From Rhodohalobacter barkolensis (GTDB lineage Bacteria > Bacteroidota > Rhodothermia > Balneolales > Balneolaceae): 64,000 bases of DNA. The position numbers were made by a program, and so were the translations under genes. The stretch lies in the NCBI RefSeq assembly GCF_002834295.1, contig NZ_PISP01000001.1:1426001-1490000 (forward strand), read 5' to 3'. Shown in pieces: positions 54,669-62,885 of this stretch. The notes beneath the pieces are model-generated. The model had not been told where the DNA came from, searched no databases, and saw nothing but the letters and a program-made list of their open reading frames with translations. Within the stretch, counting starts at the first letter, position 1. Each line of letters begins with the position of its first letter.

Positions 54669-55130
54669 ATGAACAGTGATAACCACTCCCATATTGAAAT
54701 TGAAAACGAAATCAGAGACAAAGCAGAACATATGATTTCCGGTAATAAAAAAAATATGGGGGATGCTTTGGGAATAGAATTCAAAAAATTCAGCCGAACA
54801 GAAATGATTGCTGAAATGCCCGTAAATGAAAATACTGTGCAGCCATTCGGAATACTTCATGGTGGCGCCTCTGTTGCTCTTGCAGAAACATTAGCTTCAA
54901 TTGGAGCGTGGCTTAATTTAACCGATGATTCCAAAACGGCCGTGGGGCTCGAAATTAACGCGAATCACATCAAAGCTGTCCGAATTGGACAAAAAGTAAA
55001 AGGAATTGCAAAACCGATTCATCGCGGAGCACAAACGCAGGTTTGGGAAACACGCATTGAAACTGAGTCTGGCAAACTGGTAAGCATTTCCAGATGTACA
55101 CTGGCTATTATTCAGAACAAGAGAGCATAA
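54669..55130 (+). CDS. Hotdog-fold thioesterase (PaaI / MenI-like)
   Basis: 153 residues. The core is a single hotdog domain: LGIEFKKFSRTEMIAEMPVNE, then VQPFGILHGGASVALAETLAS, with HGG-(x)-ALAET typical of PaaI/YdiI (MenI). The Glu in AETLAS matches the catalytic Glu of 4HBT-II members. It would hydrolyse a small acyl-CoA or aryl-CoA, for example a dead-end CoA ester from phenylacetate breakdown or DHNA-CoA. The N-terminal 30 residues are charged and unlike the rest. It is divergent from the ligase gene and near the paa genes, supporting a PaaI role but not proving it. Confidence 0.88.
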   Translation: MNSDNHSHIEIENEIRDKAEHMISGNKKNMGDALGIEFKKFSRTEMIAEMPVNENTVQPFGILHGGASVALAETLASIGAWLNLTDDSKTAVGLEINANHIKAVRIGQKVKGIAKPIHRGAQTQVWETRIETESGKLVSISRCTLAIIQNKRA

Positions 55131-55143
55131 AATCAGATTACAC

Positions 55144-55878
55144 TCATTTTTCCATTTCATCACTTAAAATATGCATCAGTCTCCTTTTCGCTACAGGAAA
55201 AATGGTATGATTGAAGGGGAAATCAAGTTTTGTGGCAAATGCATAAGTTGCCGGGTTCGGCAATTCGGCATGTGACCGGATAAGATCCAGCTTTATAGAA
55301 TTTGGAGATAGCTTTACCCGATCCTGCTCCAGGTGTTTTAAAAATTTAGTTTTTAAGGCTCGATACTGATCTTCAGCACTTTGAAAAATGGAGACCTCGA
55401 ACCGAAAGAGATTTAATGATTTTTTCTGATTGTCGGGCACAAACAGATAGCCTTCATCTTTGTAATTCGGCAAAATTCCAACCTGCTCTACGGTGAGCTC
55501 ACTCTCTACAAATTCATGAATAGCTACTCCCTCCTCGATCACCTTTTCGATGTGCGGAAGCGCCCAGTTAATCAAATCCTCCACTGCTGAAATATCGGTT
55601 CCACTGGTGAAAATCACTTCGTGTTCAATCGTGCGGTTCACCCAGTCGATTTTGCTGATCCTCTTAGGAAATTTTGATCGTAGATCGGCCAGACGCGCTA
55701 CCACATTTTTTAGCAGTTTCCGCAGTTCAACAAGATGACTCAGGTGTGGATATATTTTGTAGAACTGAAACTCCTCAGAGATCTTTTTGAGTTCACCTAA
55801 GATGATATACTTCCGTTTTTCAACATCATCTTGAACATTTGTAAACAGATCTATTGAAAGATTGTAACCTTCCTTCAT
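55144..55878 (-). CDS. Conserved hypothetical protein
   Basis: 244 residues, soluble, no signal peptide. Visible features: a helix-rich start LHNVE-like (ELKKISEEFQFYKIYPHLSHLVELRKLLK), many Leu/Glu/Lys, an acidic ESELTVEQVGILPNYKDEGYLFVP segment with alternating strands, and a final FATKLDFPFNHTIFPVAKRRLMHI. No catalytic motif known to me is present. It is leftward and convergent with the thioesterase gene (13 bases between stops). I do not recognise it. Confidence 0.75.
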   Translation of the reverse strand: MKEGYNLSIDLFTNVQDDVEKRKYIILGELKKISEEFQFYKIYPHLSHLVELRKLLKNVVARLADLRSKFPKRISKIDWVNRTIEHEVIFTSGTDISAVEDLINWALPHIEKVIEEGVAIHEFVESELTVEQVGILPNYKDEGYLFVPDNQKKSLNLFRFEVSIFQSAEDQYRALKTKFLKHLEQDRVKLSPNSIKLDLIRSHAELPNPATYAFATKLDFPFNHTIFPVAKRRLMHILSDEMEK

Positions 55879-56101
55879 AGATAACCTCCTGCGATGATTG
55901 ATTGAGATAGCTATTAAACGCTATAAAAACGGGCGAATTTTGTCAAGACAATATTTTTTGTTTTGATAATTCAGATCATCCAAAGTTGAAACCGTTCCGG
56001 AAAACGTACTACTCGGGTTTCAATGGTGGTTACCATCAAAATTATATTGAATAGTAACCACCCTGGTATATTTTCAGATTCCAAAAGTTTTAAATATCCG
56101 C
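55879..56101. other. Gap after the M49 peptidase gene, with a hairpin
   Basis: About 220 bases. GGTGGTTAC (56025-56033) pairs with GTAACCACC (56054-56062). No T-run follows in leftward direction. The rest is AT-rich and holds the presumed promoter of the unknown gene at 55144-55878. Confidence 0.4.
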
Positions 56102-57775
56102 TTAGTCCAGACCAAGAATATCTTTACCCTGTTCAAACGTGATGTCTGTAGGGATTCCTGCATCAGATAGTCGATTGAGTGAGTTCCTGAGCCCTTCTCC
56201 AACCTGCCCATATTGCTCTACAAACGCATCCACGCCTTCGTAATCGCCATCGCCTTGGAATGTTAAAATCTGTTCCGAAAGCTGATTGGTTACATCTTCA
56301 ATCCTCTCAAAGTCCACACGATAGGCTTGCTCATCTTCATCATACAAAATGGCTCCATTCTCAATGAAATAGTTGAAACGAATTAAGTTTGCCATTCCAT
56401 GGGCACTGCTCGTTCCAAATCGAATAGACCGAAAAATGCTGGCAACAAATGTTGTATAGTTATCCTCGATCTGACCTTCAGTTACCGTGCCATCATTACG
56501 AAGCTCCGAAATCATGTAAAGGCCTAATACATCCGCTTTTCCCTCTTCAAGGGCTGATGCGTGCTCTTTCAACGCCGAACGCACGGTACCATTTCCGTCG
56601 ATGGTATTTTTGATACCTAGTCCGTGAGCAACTTCGTGGAACATGGTGTTGCTGAAAAATGCATCAAATGTAAGATGTTGCCGCTGATCTTCCACAATGA
56701 GCAGATCTGCGATTTCTACCAGGATTTTATCATATTTTGCCTGCATTGAATTTTTTAGCTGGAGTCTGCGTGTTCCTTTTGCCAACTGAACTTCTTCATC
56801 GTTCGGAAGATTAATTGCAATCGTTTTGGAACCGGCGTTTGCATCTCCGGCATAGTAAACGGCATCATAGGCATTCAAGTCGGAGTCAGTTCCGGGTTCT
56901 TCCGTTTTATATTCATCCGGCACAGGCAGACCTCTCTGCAGATCCGGCAATAAAGCTGCATATTTCGACAACCTCTCGCTCCACTCCATATCTTTAATCA
57001 ATACAAACGTTTCGTGTGCTGCTTTGTACCCATAGAGTCGGTCTTCGTACGTTTCGATTGGCCCGATTACCACTTCAATCATATTATCTTTCATGTCCAA
57101 CCAGGCCATGTCGCTCTCCTGATAATCGTCCGTGAGTAGTGCTTCAGCTCTTAATTCAAGATAGTTTTTTAAACCGGGTTCTTCGGCAAGTTCCGCAGCT
57201 TCGCGAAGTTTATCCGCTGCATATTGGTGTTGTACAGAATAGGCTTCGTGATAAGGTATGGTTAAAAGCTCTCCGTCATCATCCCGACGCACGATTGTGT
57301 AGAGATCATCTTTTGAATCCGAATCCCAGGCTTCAAACTCATCCTTACTCATATCAGCGGGATAGAAATTCGCTCCTAATGGTTTCTCCCCAACTCCTTC
57401 AACAAATGGCTCATTTCCATTCAAGCGATCCCATGGGCCGTAGTTAATTTCAGCAAATCGCCTCTCTTCGTCACGTTCTAAAGAGTTCATTAACTGATCT
57501 TTATCACCATAAGCCTGCATCCAGAAAACTTCCTCCATCGCTTCAGCAGCATCTATCAAAAGAGAAATCATCTCCTTTTGATTCTCACTCAACTGCGACA
57601 TGTCCGCATTTAGCTCAAATGGAGTGTATTGCTCCAATCTGTCCTCAATAGTCATTGCATCTTCAGTATTTTCCTCAGCGGTGTTACTACATGACACGAA
57701 GGCACCTACTGCCAGCAGTGTTATCAGGGCTGTACTCAAAATTTTGTTGTGTAACATATTCATTACTTTTTGCAT
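56102..57775 (-). CDS. Secreted M49-like metallopeptidase (dipeptidyl-peptidase III-like)
   Basis: 557 residues with a lipoprotein signal (ILSTALITLLAVGAFVSC). The zinc motif is FHEVAHGLG (HEXXH form, about residue 385), and the third ligand is in ALEEGKADVLG about 25-30 residues later. Classical M49 enzymes have HEXXGH; this shorter HEXXH form is seen in a bacterial branch, so exact activity (exo-dipeptidase or another) is uncertain. The mature part is acidic with an all-helical build. It is leftward and single, ending 224 bases before the next gene. Confidence 0.82.
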   Translation of the reverse strand: MQKVMNMLHNKILSTALITLLAVGAFVSCSNTAEENTEDAMTIEDRLEQYTPFELNADMSQLSENQKEMISLLIDAAEAMEEVFWMQAYGDKDQLMNSLERDEERRFAEINYGPWDRLNGNEPFVEGVGEKPLGANFYPADMSKDEFEAWDSDSKDDLYTIVRRDDDGELLTIPYHEAYSVQHQYAADKLREAAELAEEPGLKNYLELRAEALLTDDYQESDMAWLDMKDNMIEVVIGPIETYEDRLYGYKAAHETFVLIKDMEWSERLSKYAALLPDLQRGLPVPDEYKTEEPGTDSDLNAYDAVYYAGDANAGSKTIAINLPNDEEVQLAKGTRRLQLKNSMQAKYDKILVEIADLLIVEDQRQHLTFDAFFSNTMFHEVAHGLGIKNTIDGNGTVRSALKEHASALEEGKADVLGLYMISELRNDGTVTEGQIEDNYTTFVASIFRSIRFGTSSAHGMANLIRFNYFIENGAILYDEDEQAYRVDFERIEDVTNQLSEQILTFQGDGDYEGVDAFVEQYGQVGEGLRNSLNRLSDAGIPTDITFEQGKDILGLD

Positions 57776-57900
57776 TAGTGGTAGAACTGAATCAAGCTAT
57801 GAAATTTAGCGGGCATGTGCGATTCAAAATTATTGCTGTAAAAGAAAATGGTTATTTAAATACCCCTTTTACAATTGTTTTTGACACAAAGTTAAAAAGC

Positions 57901-57936
57901 ATAAAAAAACCCTCTCCTGATTTAAGAAGAGGGTTT
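57901..57936 (-). terminator. Terminator of the carbonic anhydrase gene
   Basis: On the leftward strand AAACCCTCT (57928-57936 complement) pairs with AGAGGGTTT (57907-57915 complement) and is followed by T7-A-T. It is 32 bases past the stop codon of the carbonic anhydrase gene. Confidence 0.8.
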
Positions 57937-57967
57937 AAAAATTTAGATCCGAAATATGTAGTGTGAA

Positions 57968-58708
57968 TTAGTCAAGGAAAATGACTTCACCTGTATCCAG
58001 ATCATAAAACGCTCCGGCAATAACTACTTCACCGTTTCTTTCGAGCTCAGAAATGATTGAGCTGCGTTCTCTCATTTGCTCGATAGTATAACGCACATTG
58101 GTATGCGCAACTTCTGTGACAAATTCATCATTGGATGAAGTCTCATCACCCTCGTATGATTCTTCAGCACGTTCAACTGCGGGTTTAATGTTTGAAAGTA
58201 ACGCGGTGATATTGCCCATTTCCACATCATCAATAGCCGATTTAACGGCTCCACAATGCTCATGCCCCATAACCACTACTACTTTTGAACCGGCTACCGC
58301 CGTTGCAAATTCGGTACTGCCCAGGATGTCTTCGTTCACAAAGTTACCGGCAACCCGGGCAACAAAAATATCTCCAACACCCTTATCAAAGATATTTTCT
58401 ACGGGAACACGGCTGTCTATACAGGCAATGACAACAGCTTCCGGATATTGCCCGTCAGCTGTATTTCTTACCTGTGCAGGATAGTCTCGCGGTGTAAGAT
58501 CATTGTTTCTATAGCGCTCATTTCCATCCTTCAAGCCCTGAAGAATTTCTTCCGGTGTGATGGCATCTTGCGATTCTTTGGTCATCACTTCACTTGAAAG
58601 CTCAATGTTACCGTTGGTTTCGTTTTCTGATGTTTGTGCAGTACATGCTACAGATAAAACTGCCAGAGAAATATAAATGATGAAAAATACAATGTTTTTA
58701 ATAGACAT
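57968..58708 (-). CDS. Lipoprotein beta-carbonic anhydrase
   Basis: 246 residues. The first 22 residues are a signal peptide with lipobox LSVAC. The zinc ligands are C96 (ACIDSRVP), H149 and C152 (MGHEHCGAV); D98 and R100 form the catalytic dyad. It interconverts CO2 and bicarbonate. Most beta enzymes are cytosolic, so anchoring outside the cytoplasm is unusual and suggests a role in inorganic-carbon uptake or envelope pH. It reads leftward and stands between the M49 peptidase and a small secreted protein. Confidence 0.95.
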   Translation of the reverse strand: MSIKNIVFFIIYISLAVLSVACTAQTSENETNGNIELSSEVMTKESQDAITPEEILQGLKDGNERYRNNDLTPRDYPAQVRNTADGQYPEAVVIACIDSRVPVENIFDKGVGDIFVARVAGNFVNEDILGSTEFATAVAGSKVVVVMGHEHCGAVKSAIDDVEMGNITALLSNIKPAVERAEESYEGDETSSNDEFVTEVAHTNVRYTIEQMRERSSIISELERNGEVVIAGAFYDLDTGEVIFLD

Positions 58709-58906
58709 AGCTTTGGTTTAAAAATTGTTTGACTGTTTTTTTGATTTGAAGTGGACTGTCAGTATCCATTTATATTTCACTAAATCAGGCGCATCTCAGA
58801 TTAGGCACACTCAAACATTGAGCAAAAAATCTGATTTGAAATGCCTTCTAATTCTATATAACGGGAAAGTGAAATAACTAAGATTGCAGACAGTCGATAA
58901 TTAACG

Positions 58907-59212
58907 TCAAACAATATCGGGAGGCGGGGAGGGTACGTTTTTCGTATTTATGCTTTCACCCTTTATGATATATCCGGGTTCAGGTGAATATTGATTCAAA
59001 AAAGTTATCAGGGTCATCAAAGAGTGAATATCATCCTCTGAACTGTTTTCCTCAGATACTTCAGCTGATGCATTAAACGGATTATTTGTACCGGTCTGCT
59101 CTACAGGCGTAAAATTTTCGATATCCACAGAGTGCTGTACAGTAGTCGCCAGAAAGAAAAGAGGCAGTACCCATACAAAAGCTAAATAATATTTTCTAAA
59201 AAAAATATTCAA
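58907..59212 (-). CDS. Small secreted hypothetical protein
   Basis: 101 residues with an N-terminal hydrophobic signal (YYLAFVWVLPLFFLATT) then a polar, acidic mature part of about 80 residues (SEENSSEDDIHSLMTLITFLNQY) ending SPPPDIV. No domain is recognised. The signal and sensible composition support a real gene, but similarity evidence is lacking. It lies 198 bases downstream (leftward gap) of nothing else on its strand; the carbonic anhydrase gene begins 198 bases further left. Confidence 0.55.
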   Translation of the reverse strand: MNIFFRKYYLAFVWVLPLFFLATTVQHSVDIENFTPVEQTGTNNPFNASAEVSEENSSEDDIHSLMTLITFLNQYSPEPGYIIKGESINTKNVPSPPPDIV

Positions 59213-59524
59213 GTCTTATCTAAGTGTTTTTATAGCTTGGAAAGTTGAACCCAATTATCTTTAAAAAAATTCAAATCACCTAATTAATTGCTCGATAATA
59301 TATTACTTTTTCCGGCTGCACACAGCTTGAATCAAATAATCATACTTGCTGTAGTATTATTGATAATAAAAAAGAACTCATCGGTAGCGTACAATCTTTG
59401 AGCTTTTAGGAAAATTCATTTTCTGAAATAGAACATTTTTCTGAACATTTTCTTCAGACCAATGCAATGAATTAGTTATATTGTGTGTTGTAAATCTGTA
59501 CAAACCAAACAGAAAAGCGCTTTT
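59213..59524 (+). promoter_or_regulatory. Leader and presumed promoter of the paa operon
   Basis: 311 bases, non-coding. A dyad TATTAT-TG-ATAATA is at 59355-59368, about 155 bases before paaA. No regulator gene or recognised operator is nearby. Confidence 0.35.
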
Positions 59525-60469
59525 ATGGATACTCAGGATCAACTTAAAGAATTTCAGCAGCGAATTGATAACGGCGAGAAAATCGAACCAAAAGATTGGA
59601 TGCCCGAACGCTACCGAAAACAACTGACTCGAATTATGAGTCAGCATGCGCACTCCGAAATTGTGGGAATGCTCCCCGAAGGTAACTGGATCACCCGTGC
59701 ACCGTCTCTTAAACGAAAATTGGTTCTACTTGCCAAAGTTCAGGACGAAGCCGGCCACGGACTCTATCTCTATAGCGGAACAGAAACGTTGGGAGTTAAG
59801 CGCCAGGAACTGATTGAAGACTACCTTTATGGAAATGCAAAATATTCGAGCATTTTCAACTATCCGACGCTCACTTATGCAGATATCTGTGTTATAGGCT
59901 GGTTGGTAGACGGTGCGGCGATTGTCAATCAAACGATGCTGGCTAAATCTTCTTATGGTCCCTATTCAAGAGCTAATATCAGGATTTGTAAAGAAGAGAG
60001 TTTCCATAAAAAACAAGGGTACGAAATGTTGGCCAAAATGGCTGATGGTACTGCTGAACAGAAAAAAATGGCGCAGGACGCCGTAAACCGCTGGTGGTGG
60101 GCTACTCTGATGATGTTTGGCCCGCACGATACCGATTCCCCAAATAGTGCAGAACTCATCAAGTGGGGTGTGAAAACCAAAACCAATGATGAACTCAGAC
60201 AACACTTTGTAGACCGCATGGTGATGGAGGCCGAAGCAATTGGAATTGAACTTCCCGATCCGGATCTGACCTATAATGAAGAAACCGGTCACTGGGAGTT
60301 TGGCGATATTCCATGGGATGAATTCTGGAGTGTTGTAAAAGGTGACGGGCCTATGAACCGTGAACGTATTAAAGCACGGCGCAAAGCTTATGAAGAGGGA
60401 GAGTGGGTGCGTGAAGCAGCTAAAGAGTACGCCCGAAAGAAACGACTACAGGACGAAAAAGCGTCGTAA
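59525..60469 (+). CDS. paaA: 1,2-phenylacetyl-CoA epoxidase, subunit A (catalytic di-iron oxygenase)
   Basis: 314 residues from the ATG at 59525 (an earlier in-frame codon at 59483 is less likely). The di-iron ligands are in [13 protein letters not shown] (ExxH) and [11 protein letters not shown] (ExxH), spaced as in PaaA. It forms the catalytic core with PaaC and uses O2 to epoxidise phenylacetyl-CoA at the 1,2-position, needing electrons from PaaE, which is not visible. The C-terminal helix-rich tail ends [11 protein letters not shown]. It opens the paaA-B-C-D-G set. Spacers between cistrons are unusually large and repeat-filled. Confidence 0.96.
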   Translation: MDTQDQLKEFQQRIDNGEKIEPKDWMPERYRKQLTRIMSQHAHSEIVGMLPEGNWITRAPSLKRKLVLLAKVQDEAGHGLYLYSGTETLGVKRQELIEDYLYGNAKYSSIFNYPTLTYADICVIGWLVDGAAIVNQTMLAKSSYGPYSRANIRICKEESFHKKQGYEMLAKMADGTAEQKKMAQDAVNRWWWATLMMFGPHDTDSPNSAELIKWGVKTKTNDELRQHFVDRMVMEAEAIGIELPDPDLTYNEETGHWEFGDIPWDEFWSVVKGDGPMNRERIKARRKAYEEGEWVREAAKEYARKKRLQDEKAS

Positions 60470-60486
60470 TTAAATTAACAAAAAGT

Positions 60487-60535
60487 CAGAATTCAGATTT
60501 TAATGATCAGGAAACAGATTTTTTGCCGAATTCTG
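60487..60535. repeat. 8-bp inverted repeat in the paaA-paaB spacer
   Basis: CAGAATTC (60487-60494) and GAATTCTG (60528-60535) within a 113-base gap. Short, so possibly chance. Confidence 0.4.
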
Positions 60536-60582
60536 GTCATTGACTCCTTTATTCCGAATTCAAAACATAGACTATTCAAATC

Positions 60583-60888
60583 ATGACAGAAAATTCTACA
60601 GAAAACACGGAATGGCCATTGTGGGAAGTCTTTTATCAGCCGAAAGACGGTAAACCTTTTGAGCACGCAGGTAGCGTTCATGCAGCCGATGCCGAGATGG
60701 CACTTCAAAATGCCCGCGATACCTATGCCCGGCGAAGTGAGGGAATTGCTTTTTGGGTAGTTCCATCCGATCAGATAGTGGCATCCACACCGGAAGATGT
60801 AGGACCATTTTTTGATCCCGCAAACGACAAACCCTATCGCCACCCTCAATTCTATAGTGTACCACGAGCCGTTAAAAAACGAAAATAG
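60583..60888 (+). CDS. paaB: 1,2-phenylacetyl-CoA epoxidase, subunit B
   Basis: 101 residues, the usual PaaB length. Pattern: WPLWEVFYQPKDGKPFEHAGSVHAADAEMALQNARDTYARRSEGIAFWVVPSDQI. This is a small regulatory or structural subunit of the epoxidase complex, which joins PaaA-PaaC pairs. It ends HPQFYSVPRAVKKRK. The gene is 113 bases behind paaA and 138 in front of paaC. Confidence 0.96.
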   Translation: MTENSTENTEWPLWEVFYQPKDGKPFEHAGSVHAADAEMALQNARDTYARRSEGIAFWVVPSDQIVASTPEDVGPFFDPANDKPYRHPQFYSVPRAVKKRK

Positions 60889-60969
60889 ATAATGAGTATT
60901 AGGTATTGAGTATCAAGTAAAAAGTCTTCTTTCAACCATGGCATTTTACTCTTTACTTACTATTTGTCT

Positions 60970-61020
60970 TGATACCTGATACCTGATACCTGATACCTGA
61001 TACCTGATACCTGATACCTG
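60970..61020. repeat. 7-bp tandem repeat (7 copies) just before paaC
   Basis: The heptamer TGATACC repeats seven times perfectly and ends in TG, seven bases from the paaC ATG at 61027. It sits where a ribosome binding site would be. Loss or gain of copies would change spacing in 7-base steps. Related words (GGTATTGAGTATC) occur at 60900-60913 just upstream. Confidence 0.9.
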
Positions 61021-61026
61021 AAAAAT

Positions 61027-61815
61027 ATGAGTACATTCGACACAATACCGAAAACACAACAGGAAGCTTTGGTTGAAACTCTGCTTCGGCTGGCTGATGA
61101 CCGTTTAATTTTAGGTCACCGAATCTCTGAATGGGCCGGTCACGGTCCGGAATTGGAAGAAGATCTCGCTCTGGCAAACATAGCCCTCGATATGATTGGC
61201 CACGCTTCGGCACTCTACACCTACGCCGCTGAGTTGGAAGGAAAAGCGGATGAGGATTACTACGCTTATTTCCGAGACGATATCGACTTTAAAAATATTG
61301 CATTATGTGAACTGCCCCGAGGAGATTTTGCTTTTACCATTGCACGAATTTTCCTTTTTAGCACTTTCAGTTACTTTCTCTATCAAAAACTCATTGATAT
61401 CGTTGAAGATGAACAGTTCAATGGAATGCTGCAAAAACACTTCAAGGAAATAAAGTACCATCTGCGCCACAGCCGTGAATGGGTTCTGAGGTTGGGCGAC
61501 GGTACGGAGGAGAGTCATCAAAAAATTCAGGAAGCCTTTGATGAGATCTGGATGTACTCAGGTGAAATGTTTGACCTGGATGAAGCTGATCAGGTTGCCA
61601 TTCAAAACAATCTTTTTGTCGATACGTCAGATTTTAGAGAAGAATGGGAGAAGCTTGTCGTTGATACATTAGAAGAAGCCACTTTGAATGTGCCGGATAT
61701 GGAACAGTATATGTTCTCAGGCTCGCGACAGGGACGCCATACCGAGCATTTGGGTCGACTTTTAGCCGAAATGCAGTTTTTGCGACGATCCTATCCGGAT
61801 GCGGACTGGAAGTAA
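61027..61815 (+). CDS. paaC: 1,2-phenylacetyl-CoA epoxidase, subunit C
   Basis: 262 residues, a di-iron-fold but non-catalytic partner of PaaA. The visible layout is LLRLADDRLILGHRISEWAGHGPELEEDLALANIALDMIGHASALYTYAAELEGKADEDY, typical of PaaC, ending GRHTEHLGRLLAEMQFLRRSYPDADW. PaaC stabilises PaaA and shapes the substrate pocket. The gene starts right after the heptamer repeat. Downstream, a large gap before paaD (515 bases) contains an S23-family gene on the other strand. Confidence 0.95.
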   Translation: MSTFDTIPKTQQEALVETLLRLADDRLILGHRISEWAGHGPELEEDLALANIALDMIGHASALYTYAAELEGKADEDYYAYFRDDIDFKNIALCELPRGDFAFTIARIFLFSTFSYFLYQKLIDIVEDEQFNGMLQKHFKEIKYHLRHSREWVLRLGDGTEESHQKIQEAFDEIWMYSGEMFDLDEADQVAIQNNLFVDTSDFREEWEKLVVDTLEEATLNVPDMEQYMFSGSRQGRHTEHLGRLLAEMQFLRRSYPDADWK

Positions 61816-61873
61816 TTACTGAGTAGTGAGTACTGGGTATTAAGTATCGGGTTTCACATTTTTACTTGATACT

Positions 61874-62212
61874 TTATATGAGTTTGTAGAGCATCTTTTG
61901 AAGTTCTACAATTTTTTCATTGAGAAATTCAAACTTTGCTTGATCTAGATAGCCCAGATTGTTTGAGATGAAAAGCTGAGTTTCCAATTCAAAAGAAGAT
62001 CCGTAAGCAATATTCAAAAAATGTCTGAATTCTTTTTTACCAGACCTGCCGGCACCTTCAGCAATATTTGAACTTACTGAAACTGAACATCTGCGAATCT
62101 GAGATATAAGGCCATACATCTCATTTTTAGGGTAGGTCTTAGTTAGCTGATAAATTTCAGTTGCCAATTCAACTGATCTTTGCCAAACGTGAAGCTCTTT
62201 AAAATTATGCAT
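61874..62212 (-). CDS. Four-helix-bundle protein (23S rRNA intervening-sequence, S23 family)
   Basis: 112 residues, the typical length of PF05635 proteins. Signature parts: FKELHVWQRSVELATEIYQLTKTYPKNEMYGLISQIRRCSVSVSSNIAEGAGR, then FLNIAYGSSFELETQL, and a last helix from about residue 90. These proteins are encoded in rRNA intervening sequences and in many scattered chromosomal loci; the biochemical role is unknown. The relative Avd is the accessory protein of diversity-generating retroelements. This one interrupts the paa cistrons on the opposite strand, between repeats of matching sequence. Confidence 0.93.
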   Translation of the reverse strand: MHNFKELHVWQRSVELATEIYQLTKTYPKNEMYGLISQIRRCSVSVSSNIAEGAGRSGKKEFRHFLNIAYGSSFELETQLFISNNLGYLDQAKFEFLNEKIVELQKMLYKLI

Positions 62213-62231
62213 ATTTATCTCACATTAATTA

Positions 62232-62252
62232 AGGTTACACCTATAGGAACCT
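62232..62252 (-). promoter_or_regulatory. Hairpin upstream of the S23 gene
   Basis: AGGTT (62232-62236) and AACCT (62248-62252) enclose an inner CCTATAGG dyad. It is about 20 bases upstream of the S23 start codon (read leftward), in its leader. Confidence 0.4.
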
Positions 62253-62330
62253 AAATCGAGAAAACCCTTACAAAATTTCTATCTTTAGTCACTACCTAAT
62301 ACCCAATACTTAATACTCAATACAAAGACA

Positions 62331-62840
62331 TTGAAAACAGATCAAACCATATCGAAACAAAATATCTGGTCGTACCTCGAGGAGGTGATCGATCCGGAAA
62401 TACCTGTGTTAAATGTTGTCGAAATGGGAATTGTTCGGGATGTTGAGATTGAGAGTGATCAGGTCGTTGTGAAAATTACCCCCACATACTCCGGATGTCC
62501 GGCAATGAACGCTATTGAGGTCGCCATTCATGAAAAATTAACCGAAAAAGGGTTAGAGTCGTTTAAAGTAGTTACAGATTTCAAGGAGAGCTGGACCACC
62601 GATTGGATGACCGATCACGCCAAAAAGAAGCTGAAAGAGTACGGTATTGCTCCGCCTGAAAAAACCGGTGATGACTCCGACTTTCTCACATCATTAAAGG
62701 GTTCACAAAAAATAGTACCTTGCCCCTATTGCGATTCAATGGATACAAAACTTCAAAGTGAGTTTGGTTCCACAGCATGCAAATCGCAATACTACTGCAA
62801 TGAGTGCCATCAGCCGTTTGAACACTTTAAATGTATCTGA
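62331..62840 (+). CDS. paaD: 1,2-phenylacetyl-CoA epoxidase, subunit D (FeS maturation type)
   Basis: 169 residues from a TTG; no ATG lies within a useful distance. N-terminal DUF59/MIP18 domain: EEVIDPEIPVLNVVEMGIVRDV, PTYSGCPAMNAIEVAI, with the single cysteine. The C-terminal part has a four-cysteine cluster, PCPYCDSMDTKLQS and CKSQYYCNECHQPF, likely zinc. Genetic data elsewhere suggest PaaD helps to insert or assemble the metal centre of the epoxidase. It is 515 bases from paaC, separated by the S23 gene cassette, and 45 before paaG. Confidence 0.95.
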   Translation: MKTDQTISKQNIWSYLEEVIDPEIPVLNVVEMGIVRDVEIESDQVVVKITPTYSGCPAMNAIEVAIHEKLTEKGLESFKVVTDFKESWTTDWMTDHAKKKLKEYGIAPPEKTGDDSDFLTSLKGSQKIVPCPYCDSMDTKLQSEFGSTACKSQYYCNECHQPFEHFKCI

Positions 62841-62885
62841 TTAAAAAAGATTCAATCTCTTACTTTTTAAATTTCACCGTTCTAC

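Larger units (their letters stand above)
61818..62325. mobile_element. S23 gene cassette with inverted flanking repeats, inserted in the paa operon
   Basis: Left flank about 61818-61873 contains GAGTACTGGGTATTAAGTATCGGG and TACTTGATACT. Right flank about 62291-62323 contains the inverse, CTAATACCCAATACTTAATA. The S23 gene occupies the middle on the opposite strand. No transposase is present. Confidence 0.5.

Noticed and set aside
59378-59653. Leftward frame of 91 codons overlapping the paaA start
   Set aside because: It is antisense to the start of paaA and the promoter region; no supporting features.
60970-61020. CRISPR-like repeats
   Set aside because: Repeats are 7 bases with no spacers; a simple tandem array, and no cas gene is near.
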